From positions 124,001 to 188,000 of the forward strand of contig NZ_JBLAVB010000001.1 in NCBI RefSeq assembly GCF_047263945.1: 64,000 bases of DNA. Reading direction: 5' to 3'. Within the stretch, counting starts at the first letter, position 1. Each line of letters begins with the position of its first letter. Below are positions 37,346-44,457 of this stretch, in pieces. The notes below the pieces were generated by a model. That model did no database searches, was not told the origin of the DNA, and saw only the letters and a program-made list of their open reading frames with translations. This DNA is from Rhodospirillum sp047263945. Lineage in GTDB: Bacteria > Pseudomonadota > Alphaproteobacteria > Rhodospirillales > Rhodospirillaceae. Made by a program: the position numbers and the translations under genes.

Positions 37346-38380
37346 ATGGCGATCGATTTCGAGATGGTAACCCTGTTCCGGGCCGAACTGGAGCTGTGCA
37401 AGGTGAAGCCGGGTGAAACACTCGCCGTCCTGTCTGAAGGCGAGATCCGGGGAGACTATGCGCAGGCCTTTCTCCTGGCCGCCCGGCAATTGGGGGCCGA
37501 GGCTTTGCAAATCACCGTTCCCCGGATGGCCAGCAAGGACGGCAAGTTCCTGCATGGTCGCAATGCCCTGTCGGGCAACCGGACGGCCATTGAGACCCTG
37601 AAGGCCGCCGACATTGTCATCGACCTCATGGGCCTGCTGTTCTCGCCGGAGCAGGAGGAGATCACCGCCACGGGAACCCGGATGTTGCTGGTGGTCGAAC
37701 CCATTGAGGTCCTGCGGGCCATGTTCCCGGACACCGACTTGCGGCGCCGCGTGGAATATGGGGCAGAGCTGATGGCCAAGGCCAAGGTCCTGCGGGTGAC
37801 CTCCGATGCCGGGACGGACGTCACCTATGGCATGGGAGCCTATCCGGTGATGACCGAATACGGATACACCGATGAACCAGGCCGTTGGGATCACTGGCCA
37901 TCGGGCTTTCTTTTGTCCCAGGGGGGCGACCGAGAGGTGAATGGCCGGGTTGTCCTCCAGCCCGGTGACATCAATGCCACCTTCCGCCGCTATATCCACG
38001 CCCCCATCGCCTTGACCATACGCGAGGGTTGGGTGACCGACATTGAGGGCGACGGCCTGGATGCCAGCCTGATGCGGGAGTACATGGAAAGCTTCGACGA
38101 TCCCCGGGCCTTTGCCGTCTCCCACATCGGCTGGGGATTGAACCAGAATGCCAAGCGCTATCATCTGGCCACCAGCCGAACCCTGGACCAGGAAATCGGG
38201 GTCCATGGCTTGGCATATTACGGCAACGTCCTGTTTTCCCTGGGGCCGAACACGGAACTGGGCGGAACGAACGACACGGCCTGTCACACGGACCTTCCCA
38301 TGCATGGCGCAAGCCTGTTCCTTGATGGCTTGCCCATCGTCGACAGGGGGCGGATCGTGCCTGAGGTTCTGCGCGCCTGA
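37346..38380 (+). CDS. 2,5-dihydroxypyridine 5,6-dioxygenase (NicX)-like protein
   Basis: A 344-residue protein of the M29-aminopeptidase-related family, closest in my reading to NicX, the Fe(II) dioxygenase that opens 2,5-dihydroxypyridine in nicotinate breakdown. Shared blocks include SPEQE (100-104), TEYGYTDEPGRWDHWPSGF (170-188) and GNVLFSLGPNTE (293-304). The iron ligands of NicX (two His and an Asp) match His260 in SHIGWG, His314 and Asp316 in CHTDLP. Genuine M29 peptidases differ in these motifs. GGAAAGCAAG lies before the ATG. In this cluster it should cleave a dihydroxylated pyridine ring made by the HpaB-like oxygenase. Confidence 0.85.
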   Translation: MAIDFEMVTLFRAELELCKVKPGETLAVLSEGEIRGDYAQAFLLAARQLGAEALQITVPRMASKDGKFLHGRNALSGNRTAIETLKAADIVIDLMGLLFSPEQEEITATGTRMLLVVEPIEVLRAMFPDTDLRRRVEYGAELMAKAKVLRVTSDAGTDVTYGMGAYPVMTEYGYTDEPGRWDHWPSGFLLSQGGDREVNGRVVLQPGDINATFRRYIHAPIALTIREGWVTDIEGDGLDASLMREYMESFDDPRAFAVSHIGWGLNQNAKRYHLATSRTLDQEIGVHGLAYYGNVLFSLGPNTELGGTNDTACHTDLPMHGASLFLDGLPIVDRGRIVPEVLRA

Positions 38381-38470
38381 CCGGATGACGCCCGCGTAGC
38401 GGGCGTGACTCTCCCTGTCGCCGTCTTTGCCTTTTTAAAAGGAGAGGCGGCGACCAACGGATCATTTTCC

Positions 38471-39625
38471 ATGTCTCCGCTTCTTCCAAGGGCGGCGGGC
38501 CCTGGCCCGCGTCGGCGCCTCGTGCTGTCCGGAGTCCGCTGGGCGAGCCTCCTCGCCGCTGCCGTTGGGGTCTCCCTGGCGCTGCGGTTGGTGGGTCTGC
38601 CTGCGGCCTTCCTCCTCGGTCCCATGCTCGTGGGGGTTCTGTTCGCGTTGTCTGGCCAGGGTCCCCGCATGCCTCGGTCCTGTTTCCTCTTCGCCCAGGG
38701 TCTCGCCGGTTGCCTGATCGCCGGAAACCTGACACCCTCCATCCTTGGGGCTATTGCCGGGGATTGGCCCCTGTTGCTGGCGACGGTCGTGGGAACACTG
38801 CTGTTCTCCTGCCTCTGTGCTCTGGTGGTCCATCGGGTGTCGGGGGTACCCATGGCGACCGCCGTTTGGGGATCGTTACCCGGCATGTCCGGGGCCATGG
38901 TGGTCATGGCCCACGAGCGGGGAGGGGACGTCCGCCTCGTGGCCTTTATGCAATATGTGCGACTGGCGAGTGTGATCCTCGCCGTGTCCCTGGTGTCCCA
39001 CTTTCTTGGAGAGAAAACTGTGGTCCTGGGGGGGGCCGTCGCGCCCTCATCCGTGGACCGGTCCCTTCTCTTGGTTCTGGCACCTCTGGCTCTGGGCGCC
39101 ATCGGGATGGCCGCGCCGCTGTTTCGCTGGGTCCCGGCTGCGGGCATGATGGTGCCGCTGTTGGTGGCGACGGCCTTCGAGGCTTCGGGCACCCTGCATG
39201 TGGTGCCTCCCGCCTGGGCGCTGCTCGCCGCCTTCATTGTCATCGGCCTGGACGTGGGCCTTAAGTTCACCCGGGCAACGGTGGTCCAGGTGCTTCGTAT
39301 GACACCGCTGGTTCTGTTCTCCACTGTCCTGCTGATTGGATTATGCGGCTTGATGGCCGCCGCCCTGTCCGGGGTGCTGAAGGTCTCCCTGTTGACCGCA
39401 TTCCTGGCCATGGCGCCGGGCAGTATCGATTCCATCGCCATCGTGGCGGTGAACAGCCATGCCGACGTGTCCTTCATTCTGGCTCCCCAGACGGCGCGCA
39501 TGTTCGTGGTCGTGCTGCTTGCACCCTATATTGTGAGATGGATGGAGTCCCTGGTGATCTGGGGCACCGCTGTCCGCGCCAGACGCCGGGCCCGAGCGAC
39601 CGAGGTCTCCGGGGGCTTGGATTAG
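38471..39625 (+). CDS. AbrB/DUF-type integral membrane protein, putative transporter
   Basis: A 384-residue membrane protein with about 9-11 hydrophobic segments in two similar halves, containing LPAAFLLGPMLVGVLFAL, GSLPGMSGAMVVMA and AMAPGSIDSIAIVAV. These repeated Gly/Pro motifs mark the AbrB family (distinct from the DNA-binding AbrB), whose members are thought to move small organic acids or regulate such uptake. The start is uncertain: ATG 38471 has no close ribosome site, while GTG 38405 would add 22 residues. It may export or import a pathway compound. Confidence 0.75.
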   Translation: MSPLLPRAAGPGPRRRLVLSGVRWASLLAAAVGVSLALRLVGLPAAFLLGPMLVGVLFALSGQGPRMPRSCFLFAQGLAGCLIAGNLTPSILGAIAGDWPLLLATVVGTLLFSCLCALVVHRVSGVPMATAVWGSLPGMSGAMVVMAHERGGDVRLVAFMQYVRLASVILAVSLVSHFLGEKTVVLGGAVAPSSVDRSLLLVLAPLALGAIGMAAPLFRWVPAAGMMVPLLVATAFEASGTLHVVPPAWALLAAFIVIGLDVGLKFTRATVVQVLRMTPLVLFSTVLLIGLCGLMAAALSGVLKVSLLTAFLAMAPGSIDSIAIVAVNSHADVSFILAPQTARMFVVVLLAPYIVRWMESLVIWGTAVRARRRARATEVSGGLD

Positions 39626-39674
39626 AGCATGGAGCGGAAACTGGGCTCCGGTTTTCCGCCCCATGCGATGCTCT
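39624..39674. repeat. Family C palindrome
   Basis: GAGCATGGAGCGGAAA pairs imperfectly with TTTTCCGCCCCATGCGATGC across a CTGGGCTCCGG loop. It starts at the stop codon of the AbrB-type gene and may act as its terminator. Confidence 0.8.
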
Positions 39675-39696
39675 AACCCTCTGAGTCTCGATAAAT

Positions 39697-39736
39697 GATC
39701 CGCCCTCAATCGATGCCGATTCAGGGCGGCTTGATC
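39697..39736. repeat. Family D palindrome
   Basis: GATCCGCCCT and AGGGCGGCTTGATC surround a CAATCGATGCCGATTC core, like the perfect copy at 5707-5750. It directly follows a family C element, so two repeat families are stacked between the transporter and the flavin reductase gene. Confidence 0.8.
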
Positions 39737-39802
39737 TAAATGTGCTGTGGTCCCGGGGCTCCGGTGAGCTTGGACCGATAACGAAGTGGAAAGGATGGCC
39801 CG

Positions 39803-40336
39803 ATGAAGACCACCACCCGTAATTCCCCGGAGATCGATCTCCGAACGGCGTTCCTGGACGGCATGAGCCGGGTTGCCACGTCGGTCAGTGTGGTGACCAC
39901 GGCGGGGCCTGCCGGGCGCATGGGGGTCACTGTCTCGGCCATGTCCTCGGTCTGCGCCGATGACCCCGGCCCCCATCTGGTGGTTTGTGTGCACCGCCTG
40001 AGCCCGGCCCGGGCGGCGATCCTCGAGAACGGGGTCTTCTGCGTCAATGTGCTGGGTCGGGAGCAGGCGGAGGTGTCGGACACTTTCGCCGGTCGGCTGT
40101 CCGCGCCCGGTGGCGACAAGTTTGCCCCCTTCGCCTGGACAACCTTGGAAACCGGCGCGCCGGTCTTGGCGAATGCTCTGGTGACCTTTGATTGCCGGGT
40201 AACGGATATGGTGGAGGTGGGGACCCACGGCGTGATTTTCGGTGCAGTCGCGTGGGTTTCCATGGGGGAGGGGGCCGATGGTGGTCCTCTGCTCCACGCC
40301 AGCCGGGCCTATGGCGCCTTCGCTCCCCAGGGCTGA
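39803..40336 (+). CDS. Flavin reductase (HpaC/RutF family)
   Basis: A 177-residue flavin reductase-like protein: ATSVSVVTTAGPAGRMGVTVSA gives the split-barrel flavin-binding segment, with CVHRLSPARAAI and NVLGREQAEVSDTFAG. These enzymes reduce FMN or FAD with NAD(P)H and pass it to a partner oxygenase. The natural partner is the HpaB-like oxygenase at 32910. The gene is separated from the rest of the operon by two palindromic repeats, so it may have its own promoter. AAGGA precedes the ATG. Confidence 0.9.
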   Translation: MKTTTRNSPEIDLRTAFLDGMSRVATSVSVVTTAGPAGRMGVTVSAMSSVCADDPGPHLVVCVHRLSPARAAILENGVFCVNVLGREQAEVSDTFAGRLSAPGGDKFAPFAWTTLETGAPVLANALVTFDCRVTDMVEVGTHGVIFGAVAWVSMGEGADGGPLLHASRAYGAFAPQG

Positions 40337-40384
40337 TGGGGGCTGATGGTGGGGCGGCTTCTGCTCCACCATCCCCCCGTTTGG

Positions 40385-41563
40385 TCAGGGAGTAAGCGGA
40401 CTGGCGCCATCGATGATGGCCATGGCTGCGGCAGCACCCGCACCGATGTCGACCGCCCGGCCCGTCAGGGTCGCCACGCCTGACCCGTAGGCCACCAGCG
40501 CGATGACCGCATAGAGGGGATGGGCGGTGGGACCCATATGGCCAATGCGGGTGAGGCGGCCCAATGTCTCCAACCGTCCGGAGGACAAAGTGACCCGGTG
40601 GTGCTCGCGGATCAAGGCACGCAGGGCCTGTTCATCGATCCCTTCGGGGGTGCGGACGGCGGTGCAAGTGGGCGAGGCGAAGGACTCATCCGCAGCCCAG
40701 AGGGTGAACCCCATGGCCTTGATCCCTGCCCGACAGGCCGCAGCGGTCAGGGCATGGCGGGCCCAGATGGCTTCCGGTCCCTCGGACAGATAGCGGTCCA
40801 GGGCGGCGTCCAGGGCGTTGATCTCGGCGACGGAGGGGGTGAAGGGGAAGGGTTGATCCGCCCGCTGGGCGCCCTCCCAGTCGAGAATGGAGAGGATGGA
40901 GCCCCTGGGGGCCGTGGGATTGGCCTTCATTTTCTCCCAGGCCCGGTCGCTGATCGCCAGCAGGGACAGGCCGGGAGGGCAGCCCAGGCATTTGTTGGGG
41001 CCGGTGATAAACAGGTCGGCTTGGCAACCCGCCGGAGTGATCGCCATGCCCCCGAAGGAGGAGACCGCATCGACGATCAGCAGAGCACCATGGTTCGCCA
41101 CAATGTGACCGATGGCGTCCGCCGGATTGACGGTGCCCGAGGGGGTGTCGTGATGACAGAGGCAGACGATGGATACCTCCGGATGGGCGTCGAGGACGGC
41201 GGAGAGGGCTTGGGGATCAATGACCTCGTTGAAGGGAACGCGCATTTCGTGAAAGGCACCGCAGTGACGCTTGGCCCATTCGCCGAAACCGGCGCCATAT
41301 ACTCCGGACGCCAGATTGAGAACCGTGTCCTGACCGGAGATCAGGGAGGCCGCCGCCGCCTCCAGTCCGAGGACGGGTTCCCCCTGGAGGATCACGGTGT
41401 GGTCGGCGTCCGTGCCCAGGGCTCGGGCCACCTTTCCGTGAACGGTTTCGTAGTGGTGGAGGAACACCGGGTCGTAATCATAGGAAATGGGTCGGGCCAG
41501 GGCTCGGGAGACCTCGGGATAGATGTCCACGGGGCCGGTGGTGAGGGTGAATAGGGGGTCCAT
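40385..41563 (-). CDS. ppaT: Pyridoxamine-pyruvate aminotransferase
   Basis: A 392-residue class V aminotransferase very close to the Mesorhizobium loti enzyme that converts pyridoxamine and pyruvate to pyridoxal and alanine. Diagnostic blocks are TLTTGPVDIYPEV, QGEPVLGLEAAAASLIS, LNLASGVYG, CHHDTPSGT, VDAVSSFGGM and GPNKCLG. Lys191 in GPNKCLG is the aldimine Lys of the family, and Glu62 matches the Glu near the pyridine ring. TRIGHMGPTA near the C-terminus holds a substrate carboxylate Arg. It acts in the cytoplasm. It is convergent with the flavin reductase gene and divergent from the GntR gene. Other class V enzymes (alanine-glyoxylate) are less similar. Confidence 0.88.
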   Translation of the reverse strand: MDPLFTLTTGPVDIYPEVSRALARPISYDYDPVFLHHYETVHGKVARALGTDADHTVILQGEPVLGLEAAAASLISGQDTVLNLASGVYGAGFGEWAKRHCGAFHEMRVPFNEVIDPQALSAVLDAHPEVSIVCLCHHDTPSGTVNPADAIGHIVANHGALLIVDAVSSFGGMAITPAGCQADLFITGPNKCLGCPPGLSLLAISDRAWEKMKANPTAPRGSILSILDWEGAQRADQPFPFTPSVAEINALDAALDRYLSEGPEAIWARHALTAAACRAGIKAMGFTLWAADESFASPTCTAVRTPEGIDEQALRALIREHHRVTLSSGRLETLGRLTRIGHMGPTAHPLYAVIALVAYGSGVATLTGRAVDIGAGAAAAMAIIDGASPLTP

Positions 41564-41891
41564 GGAGGATCCAGTCTATTGGGTTGCCGGAAGGGGCAGT
41601 TTATGCGAGTGGGTGGTTGGTTTAAACCAAAAAACAAAAATGGTTGATTCTGGTTGACGTTGGTCGGAAATCTGCCTAAAGTTCTCTAGTGAGATGAAAT
41701 ATAAAGAGAATGTGAAGAATTCGGCTCGTTTTTCAGAACCTGTTTCGCACTCGGGACGTGAATCTGAGTCAACCATTTATCATCCGGTTCGTTTTGGTGT
41801 ATGTTTCCTGGTCGTCAAAGGGCGCGGGGCGAACGAGGGTCCCGCAGAAAGGCGCTTGGCGGGGCGGCCAATGAACGGGGAGAAGATTGGT
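41564..41891. promoter_or_regulatory. Divergent control region ppaT / GntR
   Basis: The 328-base gap contains a perfect 14-bp palindrome TTGGTTTAAACCAA (41617-41630), of the TGGT-N-ACCA form used by FCD-type GntR regulators. It also has TGGTTGA (41641), TGGTTGAC (41651-41658) and GTCAACCA (41768-41775). The TGGTTGAC motif is shared with the hpaB-like promoter region at 32409 and 32802. An open frame extends through it from 41694, but the ribosome site favours the later start. Confidence 0.6.
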
Positions 41892-42617
41892 ATGAACTCG
41901 GAAGACCAAACCTTAGGGAACGGGCCGGAGGACGGCGCAAAGAGGGACGGAAGCAAAAGGCAACCGCCACTGAACCTGGAGGCCTTGATTGAGGCTGTGC
42001 GCGAATTGACCGTAGAGGAGGGGGATGTGCCCCCCGAACGGGCGGTCGCCGAACGGTTGAACGTGAAGCGCTACCAAGTGCGGCGGGCATTGGAGACCCT
42101 GCGGGCCAACGGCGAGTTGCCTGCCCCCCGGGTGGGGCGGCGCGCCAATGCGGAAAGTAAGCGCGAGGAAAACTTGGTGCGCTCGACCAATCCGCTCGAG
42201 GTGATGGAAATGCGTCTGGTGCTAGAACCAGCCCTGGCGCGGTTGGCTGCCCTGCGGGCCTCTCCGGCGGATATTTCGCGGATTGTCAGCGCGGCAACGA
42301 CGCCCGCGGGCATGAGTCCCAGCCAGGCCGATCAGATCTTCCATCGGGCCATCGCGTCGGGCGCGGGGAACATGCTCGCCTCCGAACTGCACCAATTGCT
42401 GAATCAGGTGGCCACCGATGGGCGCCTCCGGTACGCCGACAGCGACAAGGCCACCACCTTGGCGCGGGTCGAAAGCCGTGACGCCGAGCACCACCGCATC
42501 GCCCAGGCCATTGCCGCCCGCGACCCCGTGGAGGCAGAGCGGGCGATGTGGGATCACTTGGCCGTGGTCCAGCGCAAGATTATGGCGCGTCTCTCTCCGG
42601 GCATGGACGCGGCCTGA
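41892..42617 (+). CDS. GntR/FCD-family regulator of the catabolic cluster
   Basis: A 241-residue regulator. After a polar N-terminal tail, a winged helix (about 30-85: VPPERAVAERLNVKRYQVRRALETLRANGEL) leads to an FCD ligand domain (about 100-235) with EMRLVLEPALARLAALRAS and EHHRIAQAIAARDPVEAERAM. ATG 41892 has GGGGAG 9 bases upstream; ATG 41871 is possible. It lies between ppaT and the pyridoxine oxidase gene, so it probably controls both and, through shared motifs, the oxygenase operon. The ligand may be a B6 vitamer or a ring-cleavage acid. Confidence 0.88.
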   Translation: MNSEDQTLGNGPEDGAKRDGSKRQPPLNLEALIEAVRELTVEEGDVPPERAVAERLNVKRYQVRRALETLRANGELPAPRVGRRANAESKREENLVRSTNPLEVMEMRLVLEPALARLAALRASPADISRIVSAATTPAGMSPSQADQIFHRAIASGAGNMLASELHQLLNQVATDGRLRYADSDKATTLARVESRDAEHHRIAQAIAARDPVEAERAMWDHLAVVQRKIMARLSPGMDAA

Positions 42618-42724
42618 CTCTCCTTTTGTGACGCGGGCCTTTCGTGAGGAGGGTGCGGTGCGGAAGGAAGGTCCCTCTCCACCTTGCCGTTCCCCTCCCC
42701 CCTGTCACGAAGGGACCCCGTTAT

Positions 42725-44266
42725 ATGGTGCATCATGATGTTTTGATCCTGGGAGCCGGTTCCGCTGGCTGTGTTCTCGCCGCCCGACTGTCCGAAGACC
42801 CCGACTGCCGGGTTGCCCTGCTTGAGGCGGGGGACTTTCCCAGGGATCCCGATATCGACCGCCCCGATCTCTGGCCTTTCATTCAGGGCCGTGCCTTCGA
42901 CTGGGACTTCGAGACTCTCCCCCAGCCCCACACGGCGAACCGCATCCACCGTTGGGCGCGGGGCAAGGTGGTTGGCGGGTCCAGTTGCCTGCACGCCATG
43001 GCCCATGTGCGCGGCCATGCCGACGATTTCGCCTTTTGGGCAGAGGCCGCTGGGGGAGACAGGCGTTGGTCCTTTGAGGGGCTGTTGCCGGGGTTTAAGC
43101 GGTCTGAAACCTTCGACGGCCCGCCGACGTCCAACCATGGAACCGGGGGGCCGATGACGGTGCATTTGCCGGATCTGGAGACCGAGGTCAATCCGGTTGT
43201 CGGCGCGTATATGGAGGCTGGCCGGGCCTTGGGGGTTCCAGCGCTGGTTGAACATAATGATGGTCCCATGAAGGGGGCCTGCCCCAATTCCTTGACCATC
43301 AAGGACGGTCTTCGGGTCACCGTGGCCACTGCCTACCTGACCCGGGATGTCCTCGCCCGGCCCAATCTGACGATCCTGACAGGGCGGCGGATTCTGCGCT
43401 TGAAGCTGGCCAAGGGGCGCATCGTCGGGGTCGAAGTGGAGGCGGACGGGGTCGTGACGGTTTTGGAGGCCGATCGGATCCTTCTCGCCCTCGGTGCCAT
43501 CGGCACACCTTTGTTGCTCATGCGCTCGGGCATCGGGGACGGCAGGGTCCTGGCCAAGGCCAATGTGTCCTGCCTGCTGGACCGGCGGGAGGTGGGACGG
43601 AACCTTCAGGACCATCTGTTGACGGCGGGTAATGTCTACCTCGCCAAACAACCGGTGCCACCCTCGCGGCTGCAGCTTTCCGAATCCCTCATGTACCTGG
43701 ACGCGGAGGACATCTCCCGACCCGATGGATCGCCGGATGTGGTCCTTGGTTGCGTGACGGCGCCATCCGTGACGGCGGCTTTCCCATCCCCTGCGGCCAT
43801 GGGCGAGGCCTACACCCTGTTGTCGGGGGTCTGTCACCCGACCAGCCGGGGAGTCCTCGCGATCACAGGACCGGATCTTGACGCCCCGCCGATGATCGAT
43901 CCCGCCTATCTGTCCACGGACCATGACCGGCGGATGGCGCGGCGGGCCCTGGAACTGGCGCGGCTGGTCGGCGGGGGGGAGGCTCTGGTCCCCTGGCGGG
44001 CAGCAGAGGCCCTTCCGGGACCCTCGGTCACGGAACAGGAGGCCGTGGACCATTTCCTCTCCAAGGCGGTAATGACCCACCACCACCCCTGCGGTACTTG
44101 CCGCATGGGCGCCGACGAGGGCGCGATCGTTGATCCGGATCTGAGGGTGAGAGGGGTGGAGAATTTGTGGATCGTGGATGCTTCGGTGATTCCCCGCATC
44201 CCTGCGGGTCCAATTCATGCGGCCGTTCTGGCCGTCGCCGAAGCTGCCGCCGCTCAGTTGCGATAG
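42725..44266 (+). CDS. Pyridoxine 4-oxidase (GMC oxidoreductase family)
   Basis: A 513-residue FAD enzyme of the GMC family. Blocks: ILGAGSAGCVLAARLSEDP (FAD loop), FDWDFETLPQPHTANR, ARGKVVGGSSCLHAMAHVRG, GRNLQDHLLTAGNVYLAKQ, VPPSRLQLSESLMYL and the catalytic MTHHHPCGTCRMG (451-463). These closely resemble pyridoxine 4-oxidase from Mesorhizobium loti, which makes pyridoxal and H2O2 from pyridoxine. No signal peptide. Together with ppaT it covers both entry points to pyridoxal. Choline dehydrogenase is the main alternative, but the VPPSRLQ-SESL segment and the neighbour argue against it. Confidence 0.82.
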   Translation: MVHHDVLILGAGSAGCVLAARLSEDPDCRVALLEAGDFPRDPDIDRPDLWPFIQGRAFDWDFETLPQPHTANRIHRWARGKVVGGSSCLHAMAHVRGHADDFAFWAEAAGGDRRWSFEGLLPGFKRSETFDGPPTSNHGTGGPMTVHLPDLETEVNPVVGAYMEAGRALGVPALVEHNDGPMKGACPNSLTIKDGLRVTVATAYLTRDVLARPNLTILTGRRILRLKLAKGRIVGVEVEADGVVTVLEADRILLALGAIGTPLLLMRSGIGDGRVLAKANVSCLLDRREVGRNLQDHLLTAGNVYLAKQPVPPSRLQLSESLMYLDAEDISRPDGSPDVVLGCVTAPSVTAAFPSPAAMGEAYTLLSGVCHPTSRGVLAITGPDLDAPPMIDPAYLSTDHDRRMARRALELARLVGGGEALVPWRAAEALPGPSVTEQEAVDHFLSKAVMTHHHPCGTCRMGADEGAIVDPDLRVRGVENLWIVDASVIPRIPAGPIHAAVLAVAEAAAAQLR

Positions 44267-44345
44267 GGTCAATAGGCAGCGGCCCTGAGTCACGGCCAAT
44301 GAGATTTGGCACGACATCCCAAGCATGGACAGGAAAGAGGGCGCA

Positions 44346-44455
44346 GCACAGTGTCTCGTGTTTTTTGGGCGAGTGCCCAAGCCCCTTTGGGGGCGATGCC
44401 CCCAAACCCCCCTTTTTCTTCTAAAAATAACAGCCCGGGGTCTGGGGCCTTCCTG
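44346..44455 (+). repeat. Family B repeat, both ends incomplete
   Basis: CACAGTGTCTCGTG, TTTTTTGGGCGAGTGCCCAAG, TTTGGGGGCGATGCCCCCAAA and GGGGTCTGGGGCCTTCC follow the family B order. The element stops abruptly at the end of the convergent DUF2325 gene; the right part and terminal repeat are missing. Confidence 0.8.
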
Positions 44456-44457
44456 CC

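Noticed and set aside
37346..38380. M29 leucyl aminopeptidase
   Set aside because: The NicX-specific blocks and the His/His/Asp iron set fit better, and no peptide-related genes are nearby.
40385..41563. Serine-glyoxylate or alanine-glyoxylate aminotransferase
   Set aside because: GEPVLGLEAAAASLIS, GPNKCLG and TRIGHMGPTA segments follow the pyridoxamine-pyruvate enzyme, and a pyridoxine oxidase gene is adjacent.
42725..44266. Choline dehydrogenase
   Set aside because: No betaine genes nearby; ppaT is adjacent and the VPPSRLQ-SESL segment is like pyridoxine 4-oxidase.
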